Part shown: in pieces, positions 23,084 through 34,143 of the stretch
Numbering within the stretch: position 1 is the stretch's first letter
How the letters are laid out: every line of letters starts with the position of its first letter
NCBI GenBank assembly: GCA_030998015.1
Contig: JARWMV010000018.1
Location: 124,001-188,000 of the forward strand
Length of the DNA stretch: 64,000 nucleotides
Source: Ceratorhiza oryzae-sativae
Lineage: Eukaryota; Basidiomycota; Agaricomycetes; Cantharellales; Ceratobasidiaceae
Direction: 5' to 3'
The notes under the pieces: generated by a model
Seen by the model: only the letters and a program-made list of their open reading frames with translations
Told to the model about the DNA's origin: nothing
Database searches by the model: none
Made by a program: the position numbers and the translations under genes

Positions 23084-24841
23084 CTAATTAATTGGATTTG
23101 AATACAAAAGCCAGGCTTTTCGATTGATGCTCAATATTACAATTTTTTTCTGGGTGTGCTGGCCGCAAATAGAAACGAATCGAGTTAGACTGGCCAACGT
23201 CAGAACCCCTCCAATGATAGCACATAATCTGGGAGAGACTGCATTTCAGTGCACTATCCCAGCGCTTATTTGCACAAGTTAACGCTCACGAAGTCACGAA
23301 ATGAGAGAAGGTCGACCTTGTTTCCCGATGAACCACCATCAATGGCGAGATTTCAAAATTGAAGTACGCGCCGGGAAGGCCGTGTACGGCATGCCCAACA
23401 ATCGCTCCGTGAGCGTCATGTTGTGAACGAGACATGGACTCGTGTGTGAGATCTCGCTCGAAGGATGTGAGGGAATACTGGTTCGATCGGACCTTGATCA
23501 TGGGCCAGCATTTAGCTGCGTCGTATGTATTGTAATTGAGAAAAGAGCTCACAACGTGCCCGTCAAGGTATTTGAACTCTGTAGAGACGACCTTCGTGAA
23601 ATACTGGAACATGTAGTTAGATGCGGTATACTATTAGTGAATCGTCAGCATCTGGTTTGATGTCGCGAAAATGATATCTGACTCGATCATCGCTGACGTG
23701 CGCCACTACGCCGTCCAACGGGTAACTGTCCAGTCCAACCTTTCCCCTCCACGCGGTGCTCTTGTCTCCGCCCCTCCATTCATCCTCTGCTTCACTATCG
23801 CCTAAGCCCAGATCTTGAAAACTAACCCGATGTTATCAAATCGAAGCGGACTCACCTTCAAAATGAAATTCGTGTATATGATGTCCAAAATCGTGATGAC
23901 TTCCGTCCTTGAGATAAGGAACGAGGTCGTACAAATGTTCTTTATTTGAAACATATGACCGACCAGGAGAGAAGTGGAAGTTGCCAGTGACTTTATTGAT
24001 GCGAACCCGGCCAGAGATGCGACAGCCTTCGGTACTTTGCGACTGGATTTTGGAGGTCCAGTGCTCGGCAACGCACTAGGGCAATATTCAGAAAGATCCT
24101 TACGACTCATAAGTCAAATTTATAGACACACCTGCTCAATATGATCAGGATCCTCAAAGTTCCATCCTTGTGACATATATGCTTGCCGGACACTCTCGCA
24201 CGTCTGGCAACATCCACCTTTCGGTGGACTCGCTCCATAGCAGGATCCACAGTAGCCTGATGCACGGGATTTTATCGTCTTTTCGACCTCGTTGTCAAGC
24301 TCTCGATTGGAATATTTTTCCAGTATTGGTATACCGTACAGGTCGAGCCTAGTCTTGGCTATATTATGATTGACATCTTGGTGGATCTCGCCAGAGATGT
24401 CGGTAACGTCCAATGAAAGGACTGGCGAATAACGGGGGATTAGATTTTTTGGTCTGCAGAGTGATTAAGAAAGACGAACGATAGCAGGGTACACGCCAGA
24501 AGGTGATATTCATCTTGACCGTAAGCTTCTCTCCCCCGAACGATCGACAATCACCGATTCATCGATTATTACTCGCCGGTAATCGACCAATTCGATTAAT
24601 GTGAGAGTAAAAATGAGCAGAGCGGACATGACGGTCACTTGAGACCGTTGTCCATCAGTAGACGAGAAACATCCGTAGCCAGTTATGCCCACATATTGCG
24701 CCACCCCGGGTTTTGACCTTCACGTCATCTACTATCTAACAGCACGCCGTTAATTTGAACCGTCTAGAAGAAGAGGTGAGACATAGCTCGTACCCTCCCA
24801 AACCCGTCTACGCCTCTGAAGACACCCTGAACAAACGACAT
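23084..24841 (-). pseudogene. ERV46-like copy with frameshift
   Basis: This second copy of the ERV46 gene at 34144 runs on the opposite strand. Exon 1 (MSFVQGVFRGVDGFGR from the ATG at 24841), the membrane helix VTVMSALLIFTLTLIELVDYRR, and the luminal core with SLDVTDISGE and CGSCYGASPP...GGCCQTC are all present. So are HHDFGHHIHEFHFEG and the C-terminal MFQYFTKVVSTEFKYLDG and FNFEISPLMVVHRE. Most introns are conserved, and one extra intron is predicted after HEFHFEG. In the run of five G near 24538-24542 one base is missing relative to the phase of the other copy, so the frame breaks after residue IVDRS. The last exon also diverges from the intact copy beyond CAIIGGVLT. It is probably a pseudogene, although a homopolymer sequencing error is not excluded. 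Confidence 0.75.
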
Positions 24842-25417
24842 TTTCCTAACGTTCCGATAGTCAGAAATTATACAGGGTTGGGTCGTGCGAGGGGTGATCG
24901 TGGCAGGCGGGCAAGGCCGTTCGATGGAAGAGAAGCCATGCGATCATTATATGGGTGCCAGCACATGATGTGCCGGTCGTTGTCGATGGGGCTCAAGAAG
25001 CCGTTAGCCGATCTCAGCGGTTGACCAATGCTTTGTCACCTGACGGTAATAAGCGCCAGTGCCCGCAGCAAGCCGCTCAACCATTGACGACCGAGGCGCA
25101 GGAGTTGGAACCATTTCGTTGGCTCATGATTCATGCACGGCGCACACTTGTGCTTCGCACCGTACGAAAGACCCCTAGTTTCGGGACATATAGCAAACGC
25201 AGCTAGGTAAACATCTCAACGGCTTTGCAAGGCCAAACCCCGAGAATCTAACTAGCATATACTGGCTCCACAGGTCTAATTAAGGTTCCGAGAACTCACT
25301 ATTTCCGCAGTAGCACAGGCTACTCGTGCTACCAGGATCTAGTTAACACTCAGAAGCATTGTTAGATGCTGAGGTATGATCGCGTGCTAACTATATGTTC
25401 GACAGTTGGCCGAGTGG
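24842..25417. other. Spacer with tRNA-like relic at its right end
   Basis: No protein-coding signal. Bases 25401-25420 look like the 5' third of a class II tRNA gene (listed separately). Confidence 0.4.
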
Positions 25418-25420
25418 TTA
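25401..25420 (+). other. Possible truncated tRNA 5' fragment
   Basis: GACAGTTGGCCGAGTGGTTA matches the acceptor 5' strand, D stem and D loop (A-box) typical of eukaryotic tRNA-Ser or tRNA-Leu. No anticodon arm, variable arm or B-box follows, so only a relic is possible. It may be chance. Confidence 0.3.
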
Positions 25421-25798
25421 TAGAAAAATTTCGCAAAGGATCACTTGCCGTTTATAAACGGGGTGTATGTAAACAGTCATGCATATAAAAACGGAAAGAG
25501 ACGTATGGGTAGCACGTGACATGGTATTATCCTCACCCCCATATATGTGACTCATGGGGTGAAGTTCATCCAGTCTAGCATCGTGAGCAATTTCGGCGGC
25601 AATTTGCGCGGCAACATCTAATGTTATAACCGCTTCCCGAATAATAGAGGCAAAATTAGGCTCATCGCTCAGTACATCTCCCGATAATCCTGTTTGAAGA
25701 TCCACCCCCTCGGCCACAGCACTCTCGAACCCCTGATCGGACCCATGGGCCAATTCTACCACCTCTTAAAACCCAATATCGCTTTCGTACGTATATCC
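25418..25798 (-). pseudogene. Unknown gene fragment cut by Copia element
   Basis: A minus-strand open stretch carries protein-like sequence (VVELAHGSDQGFESAVAEGV, then FASIIREAVITLDVAAQIAAEIAHDARLDE) down to a donor-like site after SHIYGG. Its upstream end is at the TATCC target duplication of the Copia element. On the far side (32083-32240) minus-strand sequence also looks coding, for example FKEPAVNISGDGLKAAVVKG. The simplest reading is a gene split by the 6.3-kb insertion, either in an exon or at an intron border. I do not recognise the product and could not rejoin the frames unambiguously. Confidence 0.4.
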
Positions 25799-26090
25799 TC
25801 TCACGCAGGGAGGTTTCTCGTGGCTAAGATACAAATCGTACTTAGCTCAACTACGAAGGTAGAGAACTATATATACTGTACCTAAGATACAAATCGTACT
25901 ATAGAGTACAGTGTGAATAGAATACATGAGAAAAGAAAGAAAATACGATACCTTAGCTCAACTACGAAGGTAGAGAACTAAGGAAGAAGAAGGGGGATTC
26001 CCGCGAACTCGCGTATGATATCAGAGAGGGGGGATACAAAACAGAAACAAATATGCGCATACATACACGCATATGATTGTAAATTCAACA
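25799..26090 (-). repeat. 3' LTR of the Copia element
   Basis: 292 bp, starting TGTTGAATTTAC on the minus strand and ending ...GCGTGAGA. It contains internal duplications, including two copies each of TTAGCTCAACTACGAAGGTA and AAGATACAAATCGTACT. A purine tract (GAGTGGGCG) lies immediately upstream at 26091-26103. The end is GA, not the usual CA, but the target duplication sets the boundary. Confidence 0.85.
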
Positions 26091-26136
26091 CGCCCACTCA
26101 ATCCTATGCGTGAATGTGCAGATAAAAGAAAAAATA

Positions 26137-28502
26137 TCAAACCATACCCATCTCAGACACGAAGCGAGTAAACTTGAGGCGTCCTAGGGGCTTGGTGAGC
26201 GCATCCGCGACCTGTTTCTCGGTAGGTACATATTGCAGGTCGAGTTCCTTAAGGGCGATCACTTCGCGAATAAAATGATACTTGACGTGTATATGCTTCG
26301 TTGTCTGATGATTGACAGGATTCTTAGCTAGGGCCATAGCAGACTGGTTGTCCGAGAATAAGGGAGTAGTGCCCTCAGAGAGAAAACCAAGTTCGGATAA
26401 AAATTGGCGAATCCATAAAAGTTCGTGTCCGGCACTAGCATCAGCAACATACTCGGCTTCGGTACTAGACAGAGAAATAGTCGGCTGTTTCCGGGATGAG
26501 TAAGCAATGGCGCCACCGGCATGTAAGAACACCCAGCCGGTAGTCAAACGGCTTGTATGCTTATCACCAGCATAATCAGCGTCAACATATCCAAGTAAAT
26601 TTAAATTGCGAGAGTGATTATAAATGATTCCTAAGTCCATAGTACCTTTAAGATATTGTAGAACTCGCTTGCTGGAGTTCCAGTGTTCTTCGCCAGGATT
26701 CATCGCGTGTTGTGCGAGTATACCAGTAGCATATGCGATGTCAGGTCGGGTAGAAATCATAGCATACATAAGAGACCCGATGAGCTGCTGGTAGCGGTTC
26801 CGATCAATCAATGGTGTTTCGAGCTTCGGTAAATTAGGTGATTCGGCCATCGGAGTTTCACATGATTTGCAGTCAGACATATTGAAGCAAGCAAGAATAT
26901 CGTTAATATATCGGCGCTGAGAAATCTTGAGTGTTCCAGCACTGCGATCGCGCTCAATTTCGATGCCTACGAACATTTTGGCCTCACCTAGATCGACGAT
27001 TTCTAGTGATTCAGCGATTTTAGCCTTAACCTTATTGAGGATTTCTGTAGACGATCCAGCAAGTAGCATATCGTCCACATGGCTAAGTATAATCGCTACT
27101 TTGTCACCATCGCGTAGCCAGAATACAGAGTGATCCGTATCGCATCATTTAAATCCTATATCTTCGAGGATTTTCTTGAGACGCATATAGAAGGCTTGAG
27201 CTGCCTGTTTGAGACTGTAAATCGCCTTGTTGAGCTTCCAGACGGATTCCAGGCCTTCGACAAAGCCTGGAGGTTGCTCCATATAAATTTCCTGGTCTAG
27301 ATCTCCATGCAAAAATGCGGTTTTTACATCGATTTGGAGAAGCTCGAGATTGAGCGCGGCTACAATGCTTAGGAGCGTTCGTAATGAATCGGCAGCAGCG
27401 ACGGGTGATGATATTTCAACAAAATTGACTCCAGGGCGCTGAGAAAAGCCCTTCACAACTAATCGAGCCTTGTAGCGAACGATCTTGCCATCAGCTCCAC
27501 GCTTGTAGTCGAAAACCCATCGGCATTTAATGACATTTTTGTCGATAGGACGGCTCACGAGCGTCCATACTTCGTGCTGCTCGATCGATTTGAGCTCTTC
27601 TGTCATCGCTTCAAGCCATAGATTCGCGTCTGGGCGACACATGGCTTCCTCAAACGTCTGAGGCGGCGATTCCATTATCGCAGTAAGTGCCTCTTCGTCT
27701 CCTAGTCTGTCTGTATGCGCTAAATTGCCCACTTGCACTCCGTATCGTACAGGTGCTCTTCGTTCGCGTGTAGATCGACGCATTGGCGGCGGATCTGGCT
27801 GTAAGGCTATGATCTCTTGCTCTTCGAGCTCCGAATCCGAGCTATCTGAAGGTATTACTATAGGTTCATTGGTTGTATGCGCGGGTTCTGACGATTCGAG
27901 TGGTTTATCGGATAATATAGGTGAATGAATTTCGATCTGAAGGGGTGATAATTCATCCGATTTTCCCTCATCGTCATCGGTAGGACTCTCATCATGATCC
28001 TCGATAACCATGCGCTGCCGGTTGTCCAGCCCTTCATCAAAGACTACGTCACATGAGGTGATTATGCGACCGGTTCCACACTGAGCAAGCACATGCACTT
28101 TCCTATTAGGGGCGAATCCAAGGTATATGCACTCGATTGAGCGCGCTTGGAGTTTCGTGCGCATATTGTCTGGCACACGAGCCCAGGCCTTGCATCCAAA
28201 CGTATGTAATCCCGATACATTTGGGATCTTGCCGCTAAATGCCTTGCTCAGCATTCGGCCATCTAGGTGTTTCTTCGGCGTTACATTCCATAGGTGAGCC
28301 ACATGTAAGATTGCGTAACCCCAATATTTCTCAGGTAAATGCGCGTCGAATCGCATCGCGCGCTGACAGTCGTTTAGGGTACATATCGCTCGCTCGGCTA
28401 CACCATTACTGGCTGATGAATCCGCTTCGGTCTTTTGGTGCTGGATCCCTTCCGCTCGCAAGAAAGCTTTGAAGGCGTTTGACCTGTACTCGCCACCACC
28501 AT
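26137..28502 (-). pseudogene. Copia pol, C-terminal part (IN end, RT, RNase H)
   Basis: This continues the polyprotein beyond the nested LTR. DGGGEYRSNAF and SNGVAERA provide the second Asp and the Glu of the integrase catalytic triad. Reverse transcriptase follows, with KCRWVFDYKRGADGKIVRYK, FLHGDLDQEIYMEQPPGF and the active-site HVDDMLLAG. RNase H has GYVDADYAGD, SLSSTEAEYVA and DNQSAMALA. A TGA at 27145-27147 lies in the conserved region just before the catalytic VDD box; both sides are in the same frame, so a CGA-to-TGA change is the likely cause. The stop codon is at 26137. As it stands, no full-length enzyme can be made. Confidence 0.9.
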
Positions 28503-28507
28503 CCGTC

Positions 28508-29815
28508 TGTTATGGATCACTAACATTTTCTATTATTTTAGTCTGCTCTGCCAACCTCAAGTGATGCCTCTGTAATTAAATTGTGAAATACTTGAATTTG
28601 TATGCGCTCTGAGTTGTACTATTTTCTGTTTCATTAAATAGTACAAATTTCCCGCTCTCCAACGCATATTTTATTAAGTTTTTACGATAAGATCTCAGAG
28701 AGATACAGAGGTTGCAATATTTCCTCTTATCAGGAGATATTGATTACAACATCGCACCGCTCATATCTCGGCAACCGCTTACGCTATCAAAGCGATCTTG
28801 TGCTCTATCGATAGCCAATCTTCGGCGGTATCTGCTGCCCGAAGATCGTCGCGATCCACCGGATCCTCGCGCCGGAATGGCCCGAAGATCATTAGAATCT
28901 TACTGGACCATCAATCAAGATCTAATGACTCCAGTGAGTCAGGAGAGCTTCCCAAACTGATCCAGAAGCTTCTCTGACTCACTTTATGACTCACTGAGAT
29001 GTAGCCTCCATTCATTACATGTATATACTATGATAATATGATCTACAAGCCAATAGCAGGTCTCAGATGCATCAATGCCTTCGATCCACACCCTATCTTT
29101 ACTCTTTTATCCTATACTGGGCTAGGGTGTACCCCAAGTATAGCAGTACCCTCTTTTGATGATCGCACTGGCATGCATGTATCTATTTGGCTCTGGAATG
29201 CCCTCCTCAGGGTATAAAAGGACCTCCTCTGAGGCCCTTCCAGACCACCTCCCTTCACTACTCAACCCAGACTGGTTATTGGTTTCTTTTTCTCTTTCTA
29301 TTTCTCTTGTCTGTGTGTGATTTCTTATATAACTAGTACTGAGGAATAAAGTACCATATTAGTTATATACTGTCTGAGTCATTGTATCTTATATACAGAG
29401 ATATATAAGGATACAATATTGCCTGATTGAGCGTGACATTAAGTACCAGCTATTAGAGGAAATCTAAGTACCTGTAGCTGAGGAAGTACACGCATTAGGC
29501 AGCCCACCATCTATCCTATAAGCTATCGCTTAAGCCTAGTATTAAGATTAGTATCAGTTAGTCCAAGCGACTAGGGCTGAACTACATTTAAGATATCAAA
29601 GGGAACCTGACCATAGTAGTCTTGCTCTTTATACCTATAAATTAGTCAGTTTACACTGTGAAAGATTAAGACTACCTTGAGTGTTACTTGATCACCTTGC
29701 AACTACTTTGAGCCTTCTTACTCTAGTCTAAGAAGTATTGAGTACGATAAGTGTATACTAACATATCTACATTTGCTTAAGCTCTAGATATTCAAGTATA
29801 CCCTGACCTGTAACA
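28508..29815 (+). mobile_element. Nested solo LTR, 1308 bp
   Basis: A block inserted in the integrase codons of the Copia element. It begins TGTTATGGATCAC and ends GACCTGTAACA, so the termini are TGTTA/TAACA, and it is flanked by the 5-bp duplication CCGTC (28503-28507, 29816-29820). Removing it and one duplication restores a continuous integrase frame. It has no coding capacity but carries a promoter-like GGTATAAAAGG at about 29211-29221 and an AATAAA at 29345, the pattern of an LTR with its promoter on the plus strand. It is most likely the product of LTR-LTR recombination of a larger, possibly Gypsy-type, element. Confidence 0.88.
29213..29220 (+). promoter_or_regulatory. TATA box of the nested LTR
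   Basis: TATAAAAG in the middle of the solo LTR, about 130 bp before an AATAAA; the spacing fits U3-R transcription signals. Confidence 0.6.
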
Positions 29816-29820
29816 CCGTC

Positions 29821-31781
29821 CATAAGTGTTTAATTCGCCTTCCCGTAAGATTCTCAATTGACGCTTTGAGGTCCTTGAATTGACCCGCGTAATCGCTCTT
29901 GTTGCGCAATAAATGCACGAATATCTTGCGGGACTTATCATCAATCGTTACGGCGAAATATCGGAATCCTCCGATCGCTTGAACGGGTAAGGGGCCGTGT
30001 AGATCGCTGTGCATAAGCTCGAGTACCTCAGAGGTACGAGATTGGGACAGTGGAAAGGGCGTGTGTGTATGCTTCCCTTGGAGGCACGGGCCACATTTCG
30101 CCTTGGGAGGAGAGCGATTTCCTACTATATCCATACCTTCAACCGCGCCCATACTGACCATATCTAGCACATATTGATAGTTCAAGTGGCCAAATCGGCA
30201 GTGCCAGGTAGGTAGGTCTGCTCGCGCAACTGTAGTTGCGGTATATGCGACGAATTCTTGGGCTTGAAAATCACTATCAGCGTTATTATTGTCGGCCTCT
30301 ACAAAGGCTGTATGCGCTGTAGAATCAGTATGTGTAACCTTCGCCTGCACTTTGTAGAGCTGCCCTGACTGCCTCGCCCATCCTATCTCGTCGCCTTGGC
30401 CATCTTGACTAATCATGATCACGCCGATACCCCTCTGGAACAGCACATTTGTTTGTCGCTCGTTGAGCTGGGTCACAGACATTAGGCTCGCATTCAAATC
30501 GGGTACATGGAGCACTAATTCCATAAATGCGTCCGTCTCCTGACCCTTGCGATTATGAAGCGTGACCAATATTCGGCCAATGCCGACAGCATATATCTTT
30601 GTTCCATCACCCACTCGAACCGGGACCGGGGGTACAAGGGACTGGTAAGTCGAAAACCATTCGCGCTGAGGGGTCATGTGACAAGATGCCCCTGAATCTA
30701 ACAGCCAATAATGCACGGCTGTTTCTTCGTCGACTACGGGTAACGCATATAGCGTTGGTATCTCTGGTACGTTGTCCGTAGCTACAAATGTCGTCGCGAT
30801 CTGTGCTGATTCGACTTTTGGTTTCGCATCACCGGATTTGGGTTTCTCCTTGTCTTTCCCTTTATCTTTCGGCGACTGCCGCTTTTGGAACGGTCCTTGG
30901 CCCTCTGCACCACCTCCTTTCGCCCAGCATTTAGCCCTTAAGTGTCCGGGCTTGCCGCAATTGGAACAGGTCTTAGGGCTCTGCCTGGACTGCTGTTCCT
31001 TGTCCTTCGACATCGCAGTTTTGCCCTTGGCAATGCTCGTGAACATTGCGGTGAGTCCAAGACCCTTCTTGCGACGCTCTTCCTCAGCTAATGCGGCCTT
31101 TATAACTAAATCGGAGGTAATTGAACCCGATTGATTCGACATCTGGATGACCGTGCTGACGATGGCATACGATGGAGGTAACGCATTCATTATAATTTGA
31201 GCGAGCATAGAGTCGCTAATCGGTTCGCCTAGTGTTTTCATCTTCGAAGCAATCGTACGGAGGGAATTTATACCTGCGGTAATGTCATGATCTTCTTTGA
31301 TCTTCGTATTGACTAGTTGGTGGTACAGGAAGGATATCGATTGAGCTCCCTTCCCTTCCCACCTTTCGACAACTCGCGTCCACGCCTCTTGCGATGTTTC
31401 GGCCTCGACGATATCGGCTAGCGCCTCATCTTCCATCGCCAATGCGATCTGGGCGAGAGCCTCTTGATCGCGTTTTAGCCACTCGGCTAGGGATTCAGTA
31501 TATTTGCTCGACCTTGATTTGTCTTTGGCATCGGCATTGGTGAGTTCAGCCAGGGGTTTCTCGACTCCGAGAACGATGTCCTCTAGGCCTCGTAGGCGTA
31601 GGACCATTTGCTGACGAAATTTCCATGCCGTGTAATTAGATCCGTCGCTCTTCAGAGCAGGAACATCGAGCGACTTCTTGCTCAAGTAGCTCGGCTTGTG
31701 GCTCGAAGACATCGCTGGCGGGACTGTTACCGGGTCGACGGGGCTCTCTGGTTTCATACTAGTAGAGGCTGCGGGGCTCAT
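29821..31781 (-). pseudogene. Copia gag-protease-integrase N-terminal part
   Basis: The frame opens at the ATG at 31781 (MSPAASTSMKPESP) and runs unbroken into the nested LTR. Gag covers roughly residues 25-250, and the zinc knuckle CSNCGKPGHLRAKC lies near 272-285. Protease has LLDSGASCHMTP, and the pre-integrase zinc region has WHCRFGHLNYQYV and CGPCLQGKH. Integrase starts MHSDLHGPLP with TIDDKSRKIFVHLL. The start lies only 4 nt from the 5' LTR and overlaps the primer-binding-site-like GGTTATGAGCCCC. Without the nested LTR and the downstream stop, gag-pol would be one frame of about 1443 codons, typical of a single-ORF Copia element. Confidence 0.9.
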
Positions 31782-31785
31782 AACC

Positions 31786-32077
31786 TCTCACGCAGGGAGG
31801 TTTCTCGTGGCTAAGATACAAATCGTACTTAGCTCAACTACGAAGGTAGAGAACTATATATACTGTACCTAAGATACAAATCGTACTATAGAGTACAGTG
31901 TGAATAGAATACATGAGAAAAGAAAGAAAATACGATACCTTAGCTCAACTACGAAGGTAGAGAACTAAGGAAGAAGAAGGGGGATTCCCGCGAACTCGCG
32001 TATGATATCAGAGAGGGGGGATACGAAACAGAAACAAATATGCGCATACATACACGCATATGATTGTAAATTCAACA
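31786..32077 (-). repeat. 5' LTR of the Copia element
   Basis: Identical to the 3' LTR except for one base. It directly abuts the primer-binding-site-like GGTTATGAGCCCC. Confidence 0.85.
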
Positions 32078-32082
32078 TATCC

Positions 32083-33178
32083 ACCCCCTTCCCCTGCCCT
32101 TGACTACCGCAGCTTTGAGCCCATCGCCAGATATATTTACGGCTGGCTCCTTGAAATTTTGGGGATACGAGGTGCTGTAGCAAAAACGCGCTGTCGGCTG
32201 AGTGGGGCCAATTATTGCCGACTGTAAGTAATGGTATCGAATGCGATCTCTAAAGTGTGATTAACCTCTCCCTCGACTTATTCGGCCGCTGTGACTCGCT
32301 TGGCACCGACCACGAAGCGTTGAAAGGCCGGACGGGTAGGTTTTGGTGGGCGATTGAAAAAGGAGGTCAAGTAAGTTCTTTGATCCGGGCTGGAATCGTG
32401 TGGATGGGCCATGACGACTCTACCAAGTCGCCAAGCACGAAATCCTCGTCTCCGTGCCCATATATGTTCTTCTGCCAGCGAATAAACTAGTTCGACGTCT
32501 CACAGCTTGGTAGGATCGGCAACTGGGAGCCACAGACCGCGTAATATAAAAAACGGCCTTCAGTGCATATTCCTTTACAAACGTGTTTTTGTTGGTAGAT
32601 TATGTGTATGTAGATGATCAATGCTCACAGCACCCCAAACTGCTTTTCAAGCATATAACCCATCTTTGGCGCCAAAGCATTCCCCAACCGTTTGTAGAAA
32701 TTTTGACGAATAAATCCTTGGCGTCCAGAAGGCTAGCCAATCTACCAGCTGCCCCGAAAACTTTGAGATTGGCTACACGTAACTGGTGTGTTTCATGCAC
32801 GCAACTTTCGATTCGTCATGAAAACCAACAATTCAACTTCACTCTGCCTCACAAACTACAACCGAATCTCCCGAATCTACACTGCTCGCTTGGAATCCAG
32901 CGGGTGTCGGTGCCTAGGCCCTCGTCTCTACAGCCGTTGCCGCCTCTGGTAGCATTTATAATGATGAAATAGAAGGCTCCGAGCGAGCTGAACCTTTCGA
33001 TCAAATGGGTCTCTCACCCAAGCCGTGGGCGGAAGTGGGCGAGACCTATACGACGTCCACGATGGTGGCTCATGCATGGGAGTTTCAGGCTTTGCCCACA
33101 GCCGATCTTTGGTCGGTGAGCTTGGGCTTGAATTATTGTTTCTCAATTTTTATTCTTTAGGGATGAGCGGCACCACCG
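32083..33178. other. Right flank of Copia element, no clear gene
   Basis: The first 150 or so bases may be the other half of the gene interrupted by the Copia insertion. The remainder shows plus-strand open stretches (32257-32490, 32583-32972) without motifs or consistent splice sites. Nothing else recognised. Confidence 0.3.
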
Positions 33179-33186
33179 GCGAGAGA

Positions 33187-33866
33187 TTTTTTTTTTGGAA
33201 TCAGGTTTATTTATCGTCGTTTCGGGGCATGGCCCTATGGTGCGACGTAAACTATTACAGAGTGAGGCTAAGCAGGAGACTGAGTGACTAAGACTGAAGA
33301 GACAGGACGGAAGAACTGTATGCGATAGACTGATAGGGGTAACTGTACTATGAGAGAACTATCTAGAAGGAAACTGTAGGACGAAAGAGGAAAATACATA
33401 AGTAGCAAACTATCTAAGGGAGTCACTGAAACGGCCTGTGGCCTTGAGGAAGTCGAAAAGCGGGAGCAGAGTCTCCGAGGCATAAAACAAATAGTCGAGA
33501 GAGAGGCAATCAAGGCCGGCCGACTCCAGGTAAATGTAACGCTCCGAGGCGTAGTGGGGGCATCGCAAGAGGAAGTGTGCCACCGTCTCTGGGGCACCCG
33601 GGCAGTGCGCACAATCAGGCGAATTGACAGCTTGCAGTTTATGTAGGTGCTGATTGAGTTGAACGTGACCGGTGATGAGTCGGAGAAGGAGGACGGCTCT
33701 GGATCTCGGGAGGTGCTGCGTGTGCGACATGAAGTTGGACGGGGACAGGAGTGAGTATCGGGAGTGGAATTTGATTCCCGCTGGTGTATTTTCCCAGAAG
33801 CGGGTTGCTGCTTTCCGGTTCTCCTCTTTTACCGCCCGTTTGGCGGATACTCAACCATTGTAACAA
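33187..33866 (-). mobile_element. 5'-truncated LINE (non-LTR) fragment
   Basis: On the minus strand an open frame from about 33857 to 33410 encodes the C-terminal end of a LINE ORF2: FWENTPAGIKFHSRYSLL, RAVLLLRLITGHVQLNQHLH, then the Cys/His motif CAHCPGAPETVAHFLLRCP. This typifies Tad/R1-like non-LTR retrotransposons downstream of RNase H. The stop at 33410 is followed by a 3' UTR and an A-run (T-run on the plus strand at 33187-33196). The 5' side ends abruptly near 33866, as expected for incomplete reverse transcription. A weak GCGAGA repeat at 33179-33184 and 33867-33872 may be the target duplication. Confidence 0.75.
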
Positions 33867-34143
33867 GCGAGATCATACTAGTTTGAATCCTGATTGAATC
33901 GGGCGTAGAATGATAGCCAAGTCTGCTGCATGGAGAAATACTGTTGAAATGCAATCGGTTTGGGGGAGGAGATACCTCGGCCACCTGTCGTCACGTGGAC
34001 CCTTGGACCCTGCGGATCGGCCTGGGTGAGTAATGTGCTGGCATCCGACACGTCGCTAGCTCTCTCTCTCGACCTCGACCTTGTCTTGCACATCACCCCC
34101 GGCCTGCAGCACACCTCGCGCGCCCTAGACGACACTTGGAGCG

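Larger units (their letters stand above)
25799..32077 (-). mobile_element. Copia-type LTR retrotransposon
   Basis: A full-length element of 6279 bp on the minus strand. Its two 292-bp LTRs (25799-26090 and 31786-32077) align without gaps and differ at one base (A at 26039, G in the other copy). It is flanked by the 5-bp target duplication TATCC (25794-25798 and 32078-32082). The order gag, zinc knuckle, protease, integrase, reverse transcriptase, RNase H is that of Ty1/Copia. A 1308-bp solo LTR of another element is nested within it, and one in-frame stop interrupts the pol region, so this copy is not autonomous. Near-identical LTRs imply a recent insertion. Confidence 0.92.
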
